DNA of 64,000 nt from Telopea speciosissima. Its lineage: Eukaryota > Streptophyta > Magnoliopsida > Proteales > Proteaceae. The position numbers and the translations under genes were made by a program. The stretch covers positions 22,291,913 through 22,355,912 of the forward strand of contig NC_057923.1 of assembly GCF_018873765.1 (NCBI RefSeq), read 5' to 3'. The notes under the pieces are model-generated. The model was not told where the DNA came from, did not search any database, and saw only the letters and a list, made by a program, of their open reading frames with translations. Below are positions 22,139 to 34,787 of the stretch, piece after piece. Position 1 is the stretch's first letter. Every line of letters begins with the position of its first letter.

Positions 22139-23331
22139 TGTGAGTACCGTGGTCCTCGCCATGACGGGGTTTCCGTAGCCTCGTTGGCGACTAGTGATTA
22201 ATATGGATAATATTGTCAATGTACGAAAATGAAATCAGGGGATTGGGGTCATACATTAAAATATACAAAAATGATGTGAAGTCGCCACCTAAGGTTAGGG
22301 CCTAGGACCCGCTAAGTGTAGCCCGACCCGTTGTAAACGGAGTCGGGCTGCGTGACTCCATATGGCCCGACCAGAAGTTTTGGGTAAGGGGTCAGGTTAC
22401 GAGTGGGGGAAGGTGTTAGGCACCCACCTCGCCCAGCCAAAACCGGTCTCTCTATTGTAGATGCTACTAAATGACGAATATTCTCTCTCTTTTATTGTGG
22501 GGAAATATTATATGCTACATTATGACATTATGAACTACATTATATTTACAAAATGTACATTAAAACGATAACACACTGAAGAACTACATTGAATCGATAA
22601 AAATGCAGTAATTATACTTGAATGGGGGTATTCCCTTGGCTCAGGGGAGATAAACAAATGGGCCGACGTCGACTTCTTTTGACAAAATAACAGCTCTTTA
22701 AAGTAGGCAAATGAACAGAATAGCATTTGTAATGGGGGGTTTCGCTTGTTATTCGTGCACTGACGGGATAACAAACTCTAAGAATGGGGATCGCTCTATT
22801 ATCGAACGGGTAATCGAAGGATCTACCCACGCTTGAAGACCTCACTTACTTAAGCACTCTGAAGAGAGAAAATCGGGAGAAAGAGGGGAAATAGGGGTGA
22901 AAACCGCACCTGGAGGGTCTCCCCTGCCCGAAAGCTGTGTTTTGGGGGGAGGGGAACCCTCCTATTTATAGGGGGGTGTGCCCCCCAGCCTGGGCCAGGG
23001 AGCATGTCCACAGCACCGTGGAGGACAAAACCATGGCGCCGTGGATGACATCATTGGGCTGACACCAAAAGTGGTCCTGGCGGAGTGGAAAAGTACATCC
23101 TAGCCATAGGACCCCTCCACAGTGCCGTGGGATATTGTCCACGGCTCCGTGGATAGTGTATTCCCTCTCATTTCATTTTTTGGGCCTAAATGGGCCATTT
23201 TTGGGTTTGAAAAGGTTTTTGGGCTTATGGGTTAGGTAATTTGGGGTCCAAAAAGGGGGAAAGCGCGTCGCCCAACGTCCATGTCCTGTTATCATCCTCG
23301 CCAAGGGAGGTGACAAAAATTGGTGTCTACA
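22139..23331 (-). repeat. 5' LTR of the Tat/Ogre-like element
   Basis: This 1,193-bp copy matches 7796-8997 and has the same TGT..ACA ends. A CpG-rich block around 22990-23160 carries 'ccgtgga' words. On the minus strand 'tataaatag' near 22970 could be the promoter TATA. Confidence 0.92.
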
Positions 23332-23900
23332 CATATGTGGGGCCCACATGCCCCGTGTCTCGGGTGATGCCGATGCCCCCGGGCATGGTTAACACCTACC
23401 CTAGCCCCTTGCTGTGGTAGCGTAATGAGTAGAACCACAAGACCCAAGTTATATTTAAAAGTGAGTTTAAATGAGTTTAGAATGTGTTTCCTTGTTGGGG
23501 ACACTGTGGGGTCCTAGCCAAACAAGCCCTAAGTGGGGTATTGCTATAAATAAGGTATGAGGGACTCTTCACTAGTCTTTACTCATTCCTACCTAACCAA
23601 AATCATGGGAGAGAAGGAGAATTAAGAAGAAAGAGGGAAAACGAGGAGAAGGAGAAGGAGAGAGGTTGGTATGTGGAGTTTGGCCCCACAAAGAAGCAAC
23701 TCTTTGAGCTCATTGATTAGGGCTTCCACCTTCTTAACTTGGTAAGATCCATAATAACCGATCCTCTCTTCCTCTAGATCTCTTTTGGGTTTTTGGGGGC
23801 GTTAATGGTTGGGTTTTGGACCTAGGGTTTCACTTGAAAACCAAGGCTTGGTTCTAGTTTACTAGGAGACCTCATATATGATGTATTTGTCCTCTAATAT

Positions 23901-26900
23901 TGTTACACCCGCACCCGAAATACACCCTAATAATCCGGGTCAAATTTGACTTTTGCTTACGGGTGATGCCACGATGCTTATGGTCAACACCTGTGACCTT
24001 GAACTCTAACAGTCAAGGGGGAAAGCTCAAACATAAGGAATTGTGTTCACACCTTGATGAGTGGTTGGACCACACCATGGGTAAAACTTGAACCCCAAAA
24101 TTATATTATACGTATCCCCTTCGGAGTCTTGGAAGTACGAGTTAAAGCCCCACAACTTTCCTTGTGGTTTGGGCCCTTACAGCAGCAACGGAGTCACAAA
24201 CGGACTCACCAGACTGGTTCCGTTCGTGGATCCGTCCGTACTATTTCTTGCCCTTTTGTAGTATTTTAATGAGGGACCCACGTCCCTGTGTCTCGGATAC
24301 AATAACTAGGTCCTCGGGCAAGATGGACTCCCGCCCTTACCTTCCTTGAGGTTGTTGGGCCATGAATGTGGGCTCATAGGACTTAACTTAAATAAATAAT
24401 GGGTTCTTTAATTAACTTGAGCCAAACCCAGCTCTAGGACTAAAATGATTTTATAGGACCTTAGGCTAAGCCAAACGTGCCCTAACTAGTTGGACCTAAT
24501 AGGGCCTGTGACCTTACCTAAACAGGCCTTAAGGCCCACTTAGAACTTAAAGGTTTATTCTTGTTCTTGGGGGCACCTAGGCAACACAAGCCCTAAGACC
24601 CCTTTTTTATCTTTAAAAAGAGAGGGCTCAGCCCAAGTTTCTCCCATCTCTCCCCCTCCAAGCCAAACCATGGAGGAGAAGAAGAAAGGAAGAGGAATGG
24701 AAGGGGAAGGAAGAAAATGGAGGGGGAAGCAAGAGGAGTCTTGCTACCCTACCTCCTCTCCTCTTGCTGTCCGGATAAGGATTGAAGAAAAGAAGAAAAA
24801 GGGGAGAAGAAGAGAGGAAAAGGTGGATCTTCAAGGCTGGCTGGAGTTGGGGTTTGAGCTCCACTCACCAAGGTATGTTCTATCCCTTGGTACCTCTCTC
24901 TTCTCCATCTATTCTTGAGCTGAGTAGGTTTATTGAGGTAAACCTAACTTAGGGTTCCATTTGGGACTCAAGGTGAACCTTAACCCTTAAATGAGGCTCT
25001 ATTAATGAAGACCAAGCTCTAATGTGAGCTCCCATCAGCCACTTTGCAGCCATTGTTGCCGATTCTATGGTTTTCAAACCCCAAGCCTTATATTGGACCA
25101 AAAAGAAGTTAGATCATTGTGTGTTCTTGGATCCATGAGGTAGGACTAGGTTCTAGAGACCCTAGAAAGGCCTATGACTCCCCTCCATGACCCTGAGGGC
25201 CATGTGAACTCTAGGTTCCAAGATGAACGAGAAAACCTTAAGAAATCTCGAAAAGAACCTCGACAGATGCACAGACGGATCCAATGTCATGGTTTCATCT
25301 GTGAGTCCGTCCAATGTATGTTGGTGACTGGTTCAAGCAAATCCAGGAATGGATTCACTCTGTTGCCTCCATTCGTGGTTCCGTTCCCTCTTGGGAATGT
25401 CTCAGGAACCGGACGGATACACGAACAGATTCATAGAGAGGTTTCGTCTGTAGTTCCATTCGCTCTCGGGTATGTCTCAGGGTTTGAATGGATGCAACAA
25501 GGGATTCAGGTGGAAGTTTCATCTGTGGATCTGTCCCTCGTATTTTGACCGATAGGCCTGAACAGAGTCAAGGATGGACTCACCCTATTGCTTTCGTCCG
25601 TGAGTCCGTCTATGCTGTCTTGATTGAAACTCAACTTTAACTTTGGGAGCATAACTTAGGACCCCTCTATACACCTTTTAACACTTTCTTTCGCGTTCTT
25701 AGGCTACCCAACTCGATGGAAAGAAGGTCCACCAATGAGATTCATGACAACCACGTCGGGTGATACCCGAGTTACGTGAGTGGGTTTTGGGTGATTTGTT
25801 TGGGCTTGAATATCTATTAAATATTCATTATCATTCTATTATATGATTTATAAGCATCTTGCGCATCTGGATTCTTTATCTTGATTGCGAACTGGTATGA
25901 ATGTGATGTGTTAATGGTCTCACTATTGTATCAGGTTACGGTGCCGGGTGTACCGGTACCAAAACCCCAGAAATAATTCTAAAATATATTGACTGTCATC
26001 CTGCCTTGTATGTGCCATGCGGTGCTGGTACTTGGGTACTATATAGGAATGGGACGTTGATGCACCCGGAATACCTCTCGGGACGATAGGACTTGCATGT
26101 AGTATATCTGTGGTTAGGATTCTTGTTCCCTTATGCTACGACCCTTACCAACAGGGGTTTATATGTTGGATAGTCTGAGCACCTGTTGCCTGTGGGGGAG
26201 AGAGGCCAGGTCAAGGGTAGTGATGGCTATCGGGGTCTGCCACTAGGTGGTCTGATGGCTTCGACCGACGTAGGTTCTATTGTGATAATTGAGGTTTCAT
26301 TGTGGTGATAAGTTAAGTGACCCATGGTGTCTCCCGAGTTATCATAGTAGCATACACTTGACTTAGAATTGTGTGCTAGGTGGAAAATAAATCTAACATG
26401 TGCATGCATCATGGATTGTTTTCAAATTGTTTGTGTGTATGTGTGTGCATTCCCCTTTGCTCTCTCACTAGCTTGTGGAGCTAACCCCCGGTGCGTAACC
26501 TCTTTTAGTTGATATGCAGGTAATCTCTTGATGAGCTACTATGGATGCGAATCGAGTGGAGCCGGTGGCTTGGGCTTGGATGTCGATGTACACCTAAGAA
26601 CGGTGCCCTTGTAGCGTGATTTTATTCTTTACTTCTGTATTCATCTTCATTCATGTACGGACTCCATGTATAAATTTAGGAGATTTACTGGATGGATATG
26701 GGATATAGAGATTATAATATATGTTCTCATTAGTGAACCGACATCTTGTATTAGTCGATTTTAAAATGAATTACGCTTCCACTGAATTTGATCTCTTTAT
26801 TTTGGAACGATTTACTCCATTGGTTTACGTACTTTGACATCATCAAGCCCTGATATTGGGTAGGCTATGGATTAGGACACTATATCTGTGATCCTGGTAG

Positions 26901-26975
26901 TATTGGGATGACACCTGTCGTCCCAGTCACCCTTTTTCTTGTAATTTATCTTTTAATAGGGATGGGGGCATGACA
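23901..26975 (+). mobile_element. Tekay/Del-like solo LTR, 3,075 bp
   Basis: It starts TGTTACACCCGCACCCGAAA and ends GGGGGCATGACA. The exact 5-bp duplication AATAT lies on both sides (23896-23900 and 26976-26980). The flanks are pieces of an older LTR of the same lineage. No internal region or second LTR is present, so the element has collapsed by LTR-LTR recombination. A minisatellite-like part (about 25260-25620) repeats 'ttcgtctgt(g)agtccgt' style words. Confidence 0.9.
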
Positions 26976-27603
26976 AATATCATCCATCAAAGCACCACTT
27001 AAACCCCCCTTTGACCTTAGGATTTCAAACACCCAAGAGAAACCCTAGCTTTTGGGATTCTTGATGCTAAATCTATGGAATCTCTCAACCTTTGAATGAT
27101 TTTTATTTCTAAGAGCTTAATGGACCCTGGGACCCCCTCCCTAAGCCTTTAAGCTTAGAAATCCAAGTGGAGTAAGTTGGGTACAAGGAATCCTTGGATA
27201 TTCGTGTCTAACCTGCATTGGATGCACGTTCGAATCCAAGACTATCGTAAATCTCACTTGGATCCGATCCATCCTACACAAAACAAAGGGATAGGAGGCA
27301 AGGCCGGATCTAAGGTTTTCCTTGAATCCATGCTTGCGTCCGATGAGGCCTGCACAAAACAAAGGATCAGAGGCAAGGCCGGATGCAAGACCCTGTCTGC
27401 ATTCGTACTTGCATCTGATGCTGTTGTCAAGGCTTGTGGCCTATGTTACCTGTGGGGCTTCGTTATGGGGACATTCCCTACACTTCTAACACTCTTATAC
27501 ACTTTCCTAGGCATCCTTACACATATGGGAAAGTGATCCAAGCAGGAATCGATTCGTGAATACAGGTTTGTAGTGAACAATTGGTGAGTGGGTTTGGGTT
27601 GAT

Positions 27604-27660
<57 letters not shown>
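27604..27660 (+). repeat. Compound (CT)n(AT)n microsatellite
   Basis: A run of about 12 CT units is followed directly by about 16 AT units, inside the right piece of the older Tekay-like LTR. Confidence 0.95.
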
Positions 27661-27663
<3 letters not shown>

Positions 27664-28855
27664 CTATAGTTATATGCATCCATATATTGAATTGTATCAT
27701 CATCAATCATATTGATACTTGCATATTATACTTTGATTGATGAGCTACTATGAGAATCGATGTGGTTTAGGTTCTTTAATGATATCAGGTTATGGTGCCA
27801 AGATGTACTTGCATCGGAACCCCAATGATGTTTGAAATTCTATTGCATGACATATTGATCTGTATATGCCGTGTTGTGCTAGTACCCGGGTGCTAGATGG
27901 AATGGGATGTTGATGTACCCGTAATACCTCTCGACACGATAGGGCTCATGTAGTATAATTGTGGTTAAGATTCGTTCCCTATGCTACGACCATTACCAAT
28001 AGGGATTTAGGTGTTGGGTGGTCAAGCTTCCTGTTACCTGTGGAGTGTGGGAGAGGCCAGGTCAAGGATGTCCATTGACCGTCAGGATCTGCCTCTGGGT
28101 GGTTTGAGGCTATGGTCGATGCGGGCCCCATGGTAACAATTGAGGTTTCTCTGTGGTGATAAGCTAAATGACCCACAATGTCTCCCTAGTTATTACAGTA
28201 GCATATACCTACTGACTTAGAATTGTGTGATAGATGGAAAAGATTAATAATTTCATGCACCATGGACTATTTGTGTTTTTATGTGTATATGCATCCCCAT
28301 CCCCTCACTGGCTCAGTGGAGCTAACCCCCCTCGTGTACACTCTTTTTAGATTATGATGCAAATGATGGATACCTTGCTGGTCTTGAGGCCCAGACCTTG
28401 GATTATAATACTATTGGTACTGAGGAGCCGGAGGCTGTGTCCGAAGAACACGGTGATGGATGTCCTTGCGGAGCATTCTAATTATTAGGATTTATTCCCT
28501 TTTTTATTCTTTTGGGGCCGTGTGCCTTTGTATGAACATTTATTGTTATACGTGTATTTTGAGTAGTTATGCTATTGTCATTCGGGATAACTATTAAACT
28601 ATTTATGTACCACTTAGCCGTTTGAACATGAGGTAACTATTGTAAACGCTTTCGCTTTTTTTTTATCAGTTGGAAATATAATATCTTCCTTCTTCCTTAG
28701 TCTGATATTACTGTGTATTAATATTGGTTTATGATTGTGGTTTGGGATACTGCATTAGTGGTCCTCCTGGTGGCTTTTTGGGATGACACGTGTCGTCCTA
28801 ATCAAACCCTTTTATTGTATTATATCCCTTATTGGGATAGGGGTGTGACATGAAG

Positions 28856-29169
28856 AGTTCCAAAAATAGCTTCAAAGTGGACTCCACTTCGTGATCCTAT
28901 GAAATTGCAACATTTGATGTACGAGGCCTTCACCTGCTACTTCAGGCCTTTTCCAAACACTTCTTAGGGACCCAATATACTACCAAAAGTCATCCTCCAT
29001 GCTCGGATGACATTTTAACCCTATCAAATGACCAAACTACCCTTGATACTATGTAGAAGCTCATTTGACCATTCCAGTTTTGCCAAATAACCAGTAGTCA
29101 TTGCCACAACACCACTACGACCAAATACGTTAGTAAAAATGACAACAACACTTAATTTGACCAACAAGC
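28856..29169. other. Non-genic spacer
   Basis: This is unique-looking sequence between the Tekay-like LTR end and the GGT array. No gene or repeat is recognised. Confidence 0.5.
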
Positions 29170-32100
29170 TTCAATACATTTTAAAAAATTCCACTGAATA
29201 CCAAAATATTTGGTGGTGGCGACAATGGCGGCGGTAGTGGTGGTGGTGGTGGAAGTGGTGGCAGTGACGGTGGTAGAGGTGGTGGTGATGGTGGTAGTGG
29301 AGGTGGAGGTTACGGTGGTGGTTGTGGCGGTATTGGTGGTAAAGTAGTCCTATTGGAAACTTTTTCCTTAAAAAAATGTAACGAAAGTGTAAAACTTCAT
29401 TAAGGTATGGGGATTGGGTGCATGCACAATAGCACATGGCGATCACACTATTCCTTAAATAGGCAGTGGGGTGTTTTAATCAGTTTGACCTCTCATTTCT
29501 ACCCATCCATTTTTTGTGTCTGACCATGCATGGTGTACATCTAAACAAGATACTTTTGACCTAAGGTGTAATAAGAAGATATAATGCAAATCTCAGTTTA
29601 CGAGGAAGCGATACTGCTTTCTTTTTTTGGTAGAACAATGAAGCGTTACCTTTTTTTTTCAGTAGTGCAATGTAGCGTTACTTGGTTGTTATGAAAATCA
29701 GTATCTAAGGGCTTTCATGATAATGCTTTTGTTTCTGGGTCATAATTCTATTCCATAAATTATTTTCTGTATTTTTGTTATTGGGCCAAATTTCTGGACA
29801 AAAAACGTAGTTGGTAACGCAATAGTAATTTCTATTTTTGGGCCATAAAAGAAACAGAAACACTTTTTTATGCACAATTATTTCTGTTTAGAATGTCTAT
29901 ATATTTTTTAAAAAATACCATTGAATACCAAAATTTGGTGGTGGCAGTGATGGAGTGGTGGTTGTAGCGGTGGAGGTGGCAGTGGTGTAGTGGTGGTGGT
30001 GGCGGTGGCGGTGGCGGTGAAGGTGGTTTCGATGGTGATGCTGGTGGCAATGAAGGTAGAGGAGGTGGAGGTTGCAATGGTGGACGTAAAGTAGTCCCCA
30101 TTGGAACCTTTTTTTCAAAAAAAAAAAAAAAAAAAAGGTAACGAAAAAGTAAAGCTTCATTAAGGTATGAGGAACAGAAGGGGTTCATGCACGATCACAC
30201 ATGGCGATCAAACCATTCATCAAATAGGCGGTGGGGTGTTTTAGTTAGTTTGACCTCTCATTTGTCCCCATCCAATTTTTCGTGTCTGACCATGCATAGA
30301 GGACAGCTAAGCATGAAACCTTGGACCTTAAAGTATAATAAAAAGATACAATGCAAATCTCAGTTTATGAGGAAGCATTACTTTCTTTTTTTGGGTAGAA
30401 GGATGAAGTGTTACTTTTATTTTGTTGGTAGTCCAATGAAGTGTTACTTGGTTGTTATGAAAATTAGTATTTAAGGGTCTACATGATAATACTTCTGTTT
30501 CTGGGTCATATTTTCTATTCCAGAAATGGCTTTTTTTTTTTTTTTTGTATTTCAGGACAAAAAAAAAAGAAACAAAAACACGTTTGTTATGCATAACCAT
30601 TTCCATTTCTAGAACTTTTATAAATTTTCAAAAGTACCACTAAATACCAAAAATTTGGTGGTGGCGACAGTGGCGGTGGTGGCGGCAATGTTGGAGGTTG
30701 TGGTTGTAGTGGTGGAAGTGGTAGTGGTGGAGGTGGCAGTGGTGGAGGTGGAGGGGGTGTTGGTGGTGATGAAGGTGGTGGTGGTGGTGGCAGTGGTGGT
30801 GATGGTAAGGGAGGTGGCGGTGGTGGTGAAGGAGGTGGTAGATGCTGACGGGAAAGTAGTCCCCACTGGAACCTTTTTCCTAAAAAAAAAAAAAAGTAAC
30901 GGAAAAGTAAAACTTCAATAAGGTATGGGTAAGGGATTCATGCACGATCGCACATGGCAATCAAACCATTCGTTAAATAGGCAGTGGGGTGTTTTAGTCA
31001 GTTTGACCTCTCATTTGTTCCCATCCTATTTTTTGTGTCTGACCATTTGCATGGTATACAGCTAAACAAGAAATTTTCGACCTTAAGGTATAATAAGAAG
31101 ATATAATACAAATCTTTGTTTAGGAGGAGGTGTTACTTTCTCCTTTTGTTTTTTTAGGTAGAACGATGAAGCGTTCTTTTTTTTTGGCGTTACTTCGTTG
31201 TTATGAAAATCAGTATCTAAGAGCCTGCAAGATAATACTTCTATTTTTGGGTCATGTTTCTATTCTAGAAATGACTTTTAGTATTTTTGTTACTGGCCTA
31301 AATTTCTGGAAGAAAAAAAACGCGTTTGGTAATGCAGTAGTAATATCTATTTATGAGCCAGAAAAGAAATAGAAACACGTTATTTATGCACAATCATTTC
31401 TATTTCTAGAACCTCTATAAATGTTAAAAAATACTGCTAAATACTAAGAATTTGGTGGTGGTGACAGTTGCGGTGGTGGTGGAGGTGGAGGTGGTGGTGG
31501 TGGTGGTGGCGATGGAGGTTGTGGTGGTGGTGGAGGTTGTGGTGGTGGTAAGGTAGTCCCTACTGGCTACTGGAACCTTTTTCCTTAAAAAACAAAAAGT
31601 AACGGAAGAGTAAAACTTCATTAAGGTATGGGGATGGGGTTCATGCACGATCACATATGGCAATCAAACCATTCATCAAATAGGCGGTGGGGTGTTTAAG
31701 TCAAATTGACCTCTCATTTGTTCCCATCCAATTTTTTGTGTATCACCATGCATGGTGTACAACTAAACAAGAAGCTTTTGACCTTAAGGTATAATAAGAA
31801 GACATAATGCAAATCTCAGTTTACTAGAAAGCGATACTTTCTTTTTTTCATAGAACGATGAGGCTACTTTTTTTTCTTCGGTAGTGCAATGAAGTGTTAG
31901 TTGGTTGTTATGAAAATTAGTATCTAAGGACCTACATGATAATACTTTTATTTCTAGGTCATGTTTCTATTCCAGAAACACATTTGTTATCCAAAATCAT
32001 TTTTTATTCTAGGGTTTCTATAAATTTTCAAAAATACCATTGAATACCAAAAATTTGGTGTTGGTGATAGTGGCAGAGGTGGTGGTGGTGGTTGGAGTAG

Positions 32101-32389
32101 TGGAGCTGGTGGCAGTGATGGTGGTGGTTATGGAAATGAAGATGGTGGCAATGGTAGTTGTGGTGGTGGCAGTGGAGGTGGCGGTGGTTGTGGTGGTGGC
32201 GGTGGAGGTGGTGGTTTGGGCGGTGGTAGAGGTGGTGGAGGTGGAGGTGGAGGTGGTGGTGAAGGTGGAGATGGAGGAGGTGGTGGTAAAGTAGTCCCTA
32301 CTAGAACCTTTTCCTTAAAAAAAAAAAAGGTAATGGAAGATTAAAACTTCATTAAGGTATGGGGAAGGGGCTCATGCACAATCGCACAT

Positions 32390-33739
32390 TGTGAGTATTA
32401 CGACCCGACCCCCTCACGGAGGTTTGGGATGTGAAGAGGAGATCTTTACATCTCTGCTCTTTTCCCTCCGTCCCTATGATGCGGGATGGTCAACTTGCGA
32501 CTAGGGTTATACGGTCCACTTTTTAAGTTCATTGTCCAAGAATGGGGGATTGGAGTCATGCTTCATATATGTTAAGAGGAGTTGTCACCTAGGGTTCGGG
32601 CTAGGACCCGGTGGGTGGTAGCCCAACCCATAGGGAAAGGAAGGGCTACCTGATTCCATTTGCTCTGGCCAAAGAATTTGGGTACGCAATCAAGTTACGA
32701 GAATGGGAAGGTATTAGCACCTCATCTCGTCCGGTTATACTGATCTTTCCATCGGACGATAGCTTTTGAATAACTCCCATAATGATAAATCCTATACCCA
32801 ACCTGTAAGGTTAACTTGAAATGTAATAACCATGAAATAAAGGTAGAATTATATAAAATTATTATGTACACTAAAGCAAATCACTTTAATGATCTACATT
32901 CTACCAAAATAAAAGGAAAAGTGAATATGTATATCTACATGCAAAACCGACAAATGCTAAAAATTCGGGTTCTCGAATATCTCCCCGACTGAGGTGGAGA
33001 TGGATGATTATCTTGCTTCTTTTTGGTTGGACAAAATAACGGCTAGGATGATCTTTAAGTCACTCCGGTGTCAACAGAGTAACATTTGTAAATAGGGCTC
33101 TTCGCTACTTAGACTTCAGGCAGAGTAACGACTGCAAATGGGTCTTTCGCTAGTAAGACTTCAAGCAAAGTAACGACGTTGAGAGAGATCTGGAAGTTAA
33201 ATGTTCGATCTTCGGATCGAAAAACGACGTCACATGGGACTCATAGGATTTATAGAAGAAGAATATGGGTATATGCTGGTAGGGATGAATTGGGGAGGTG
33301 GATCCGGATGATCGGACCGCAGACAGATAGACGGGGGCGTACATTTCAAGGCGAAAGTTGGGGAGAAAACCTCGGGATGAGCGAAAAAAGGATATGAGCA
33401 TTACAAGGGGTGAGAAAGGGGGTTGAGAGCACACTTCCTGAGAAAAGTCTAATTACAAATGAGGGAGGGGACCCTTATTTATAGGGCTCCAAGGACTACC
33501 TATCCACCGTGGCCGTGGCCAAATCCACTTTTGGCTTTCCACAACACTGCAGAAGGGGTTTTCCTTCCTTCTGTGGCGTTGCGTAAGCCTAGAATGGCTT
33601 CCGCATGCTTAATCTGCTCAGCCAAGGGCATTTTTTGGGTTTTTTGAATGGTTATCCGAGTCTTGGAAGGTTCTCTGAGAGGCATTGACATTCATCGGTG
33701 TTCTGTTGTTGCCAGGAATGGCAAAATGCAACGTCTACA
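32390..33739 (-). mobile_element. Tat/Ogre-type solo LTR inserted in the array
   Basis: It starts TGTGAGTATT and ends ACGTCTACA on the plus strand, like the LTRs at 7796 and 22139. It shares internal phrases with them (a GGATTGG.GTCAT stretch, 'ctaggacccg', 'ggcacc'/'agcacc' after 'gggaaggt'). The duplication CACAT is exact (32385-32389 and 33740-33744) and the array sequence resumes across it. It is a solo LTR from a related but distinct family. Confidence 0.92.
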
Positions 33740-34787
33740 CACATGGCGATCAAACCATTCCTCAAATAGGCGGTGAGCTGATTTAGTCAGTTTGACCTCT
33801 CATTTGTTCCCATCCAATTTTCTTTGTCAGACCATGCATGGTGTAGAACTAAACAAAAGAATTTTTGACTTTAAAGTATAATAAGAAGATATAATGCAAA
33901 ACTCAGTTTACAAGGAAGCGTTACTTTCTTTTTTTGGTAGAACGATGAAGTTACTTTTGTTTTTTTGGGTAGTGCTATGAAGCGTTACTTGAGTGTTATG
34001 AAAATCAGAAATGACTTGTTGTTTTATCTTCCTATGAGGGTTGGCAAGATAAAACTTATGTTTTTATTCCAGAAATGACTTTTTGTATTTTTGTTACAGG
34101 GCCAAATTTTTGGACAAAAAGCTGCATTTGGTAACACAATAGTAATTTCTAAAAATTGGGCAAGAAAAGAAACAAAAACGCTTTTGTTATGCATAACCCT
34201 TTTTGTTTCTAGAACTTCTATGAATTTTCCAAAAACCATTGAATACCAAAAATTGGGTGGTGGTAGTGGTGGAGTTGGTGGTTGTGGCAGTGGTGGGGGT
34301 TGAGTTGATGGTTGAGGCGGTGGTGGAGTTGAGGTGGCAGTGAAGGAGGTTGTGGTGGTGGTAAAGTAGTACCCACTAGAACCTTTTTCCATAATAAAAA
34401 AAAGTAACAGAAGAGTAAATCCTCATTAAGGTATGGGGTAGGGGTTAATGCACGATCACACATGGTGATCAAACCATTCGTCAAATAGGTAGTGGGGTGT
34501 TTTACTCAGTTTGACCTCTCATTCGTGCCCATTCAATTTTTGTGTCTAACTATGCATGGTGTATAGCTGAACATGAAACTTTTGACCTTAAGGTATAATA
34601 AGAAGATATAATGCAAATCTCAGTTTACAAGGAAGCGTTACTTTCTTTTTATTTTTTGGTAGAACAATGAAGTGTTACTCTGTTTTTTTTTTTTTGTAGT
34701 GCTATGAAGCGTTGCTTGAGTGTTATGAAAATTATTATCTAAGGGCATGCAAGATAAACTTTTGTTTCTTGGTCATGTTTCTATTCT

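Larger units (their letters stand above)
7796..23331 (-). mobile_element. Tat/Ogre-like Ty3/gypsy LTR retrotransposon, 15.5 kb
   Basis: Two long, near-identical direct repeats (7796-8997 and 22139-23331) have TGT..ACA ends and bound an internal region coded on the minus strand. In minus-strand order it has: 5' LTR, primer-binding site (22137-22120), gag-like region 1 (20737-19417), reverse-transcriptase remnants, integrase (18297-17480), a second gag-like region (16129-14428), a long non-coding 3' region with several tandem repeats, a polypurine tract (9011-8998) and the 3' LTR. Long size, the zinc knuckle of type CxxHxxxGHxxxxC, and a tandem-repeat-rich 3' region are known for the Tat/Ogre lineage. 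All coding parts carry stops or frameshifts, so it cannot move on its own. Flanking CATGT (7791-7795) and CATAT (23332-23336) fit a 5-bp duplication with one change. Confidence 0.9.
7254..28850 (+). mobile_element. Interrupted Tekay/Del-like solo LTR (three pieces)
   Basis: The left end TGTTATACCCGCACCCGAG at 7254 and the right end GGGGTGTGACA at 28850 are the ends of a Tekay/Del-type LTR. The pieces 7254-7795, 23332-23900 and 26981-28850 add up to about 2.98 kb, close to the 3,075 bp of the intact relative at 23901-26975. The last two pieces show sequence similarity to that relative. The gaps are filled by the Tat/Ogre-like element and by the inner solo LTR. Flanking TTAAG (7249-7253) and TGAAG (28851-28855) match at 4 of 5 positions, fitting an aged 5-bp duplication. 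No primer-binding site or internal coding region follows, so this is a solo LTR. Confidence 0.7.

Noticed and set aside
24670-24918. 82-codon frame with Lys/Glu/Gly-rich start after AACCATGG
   Set aside because: It lies within the 3,075-bp Tekay-like solo LTR and is purine-rich low complexity; no homologous protein pattern.
30618-30921. Long open frames rich in Val, Gly, Thr or His across the GGT tracts (also at 29171-29446, 29868-30188, 31424-31663, 32040-32294, 34024-34392, 38185-38479)
   Set aside because: They are open only because of the triplet period. All frames on both strands are low complexity and change between monomers.
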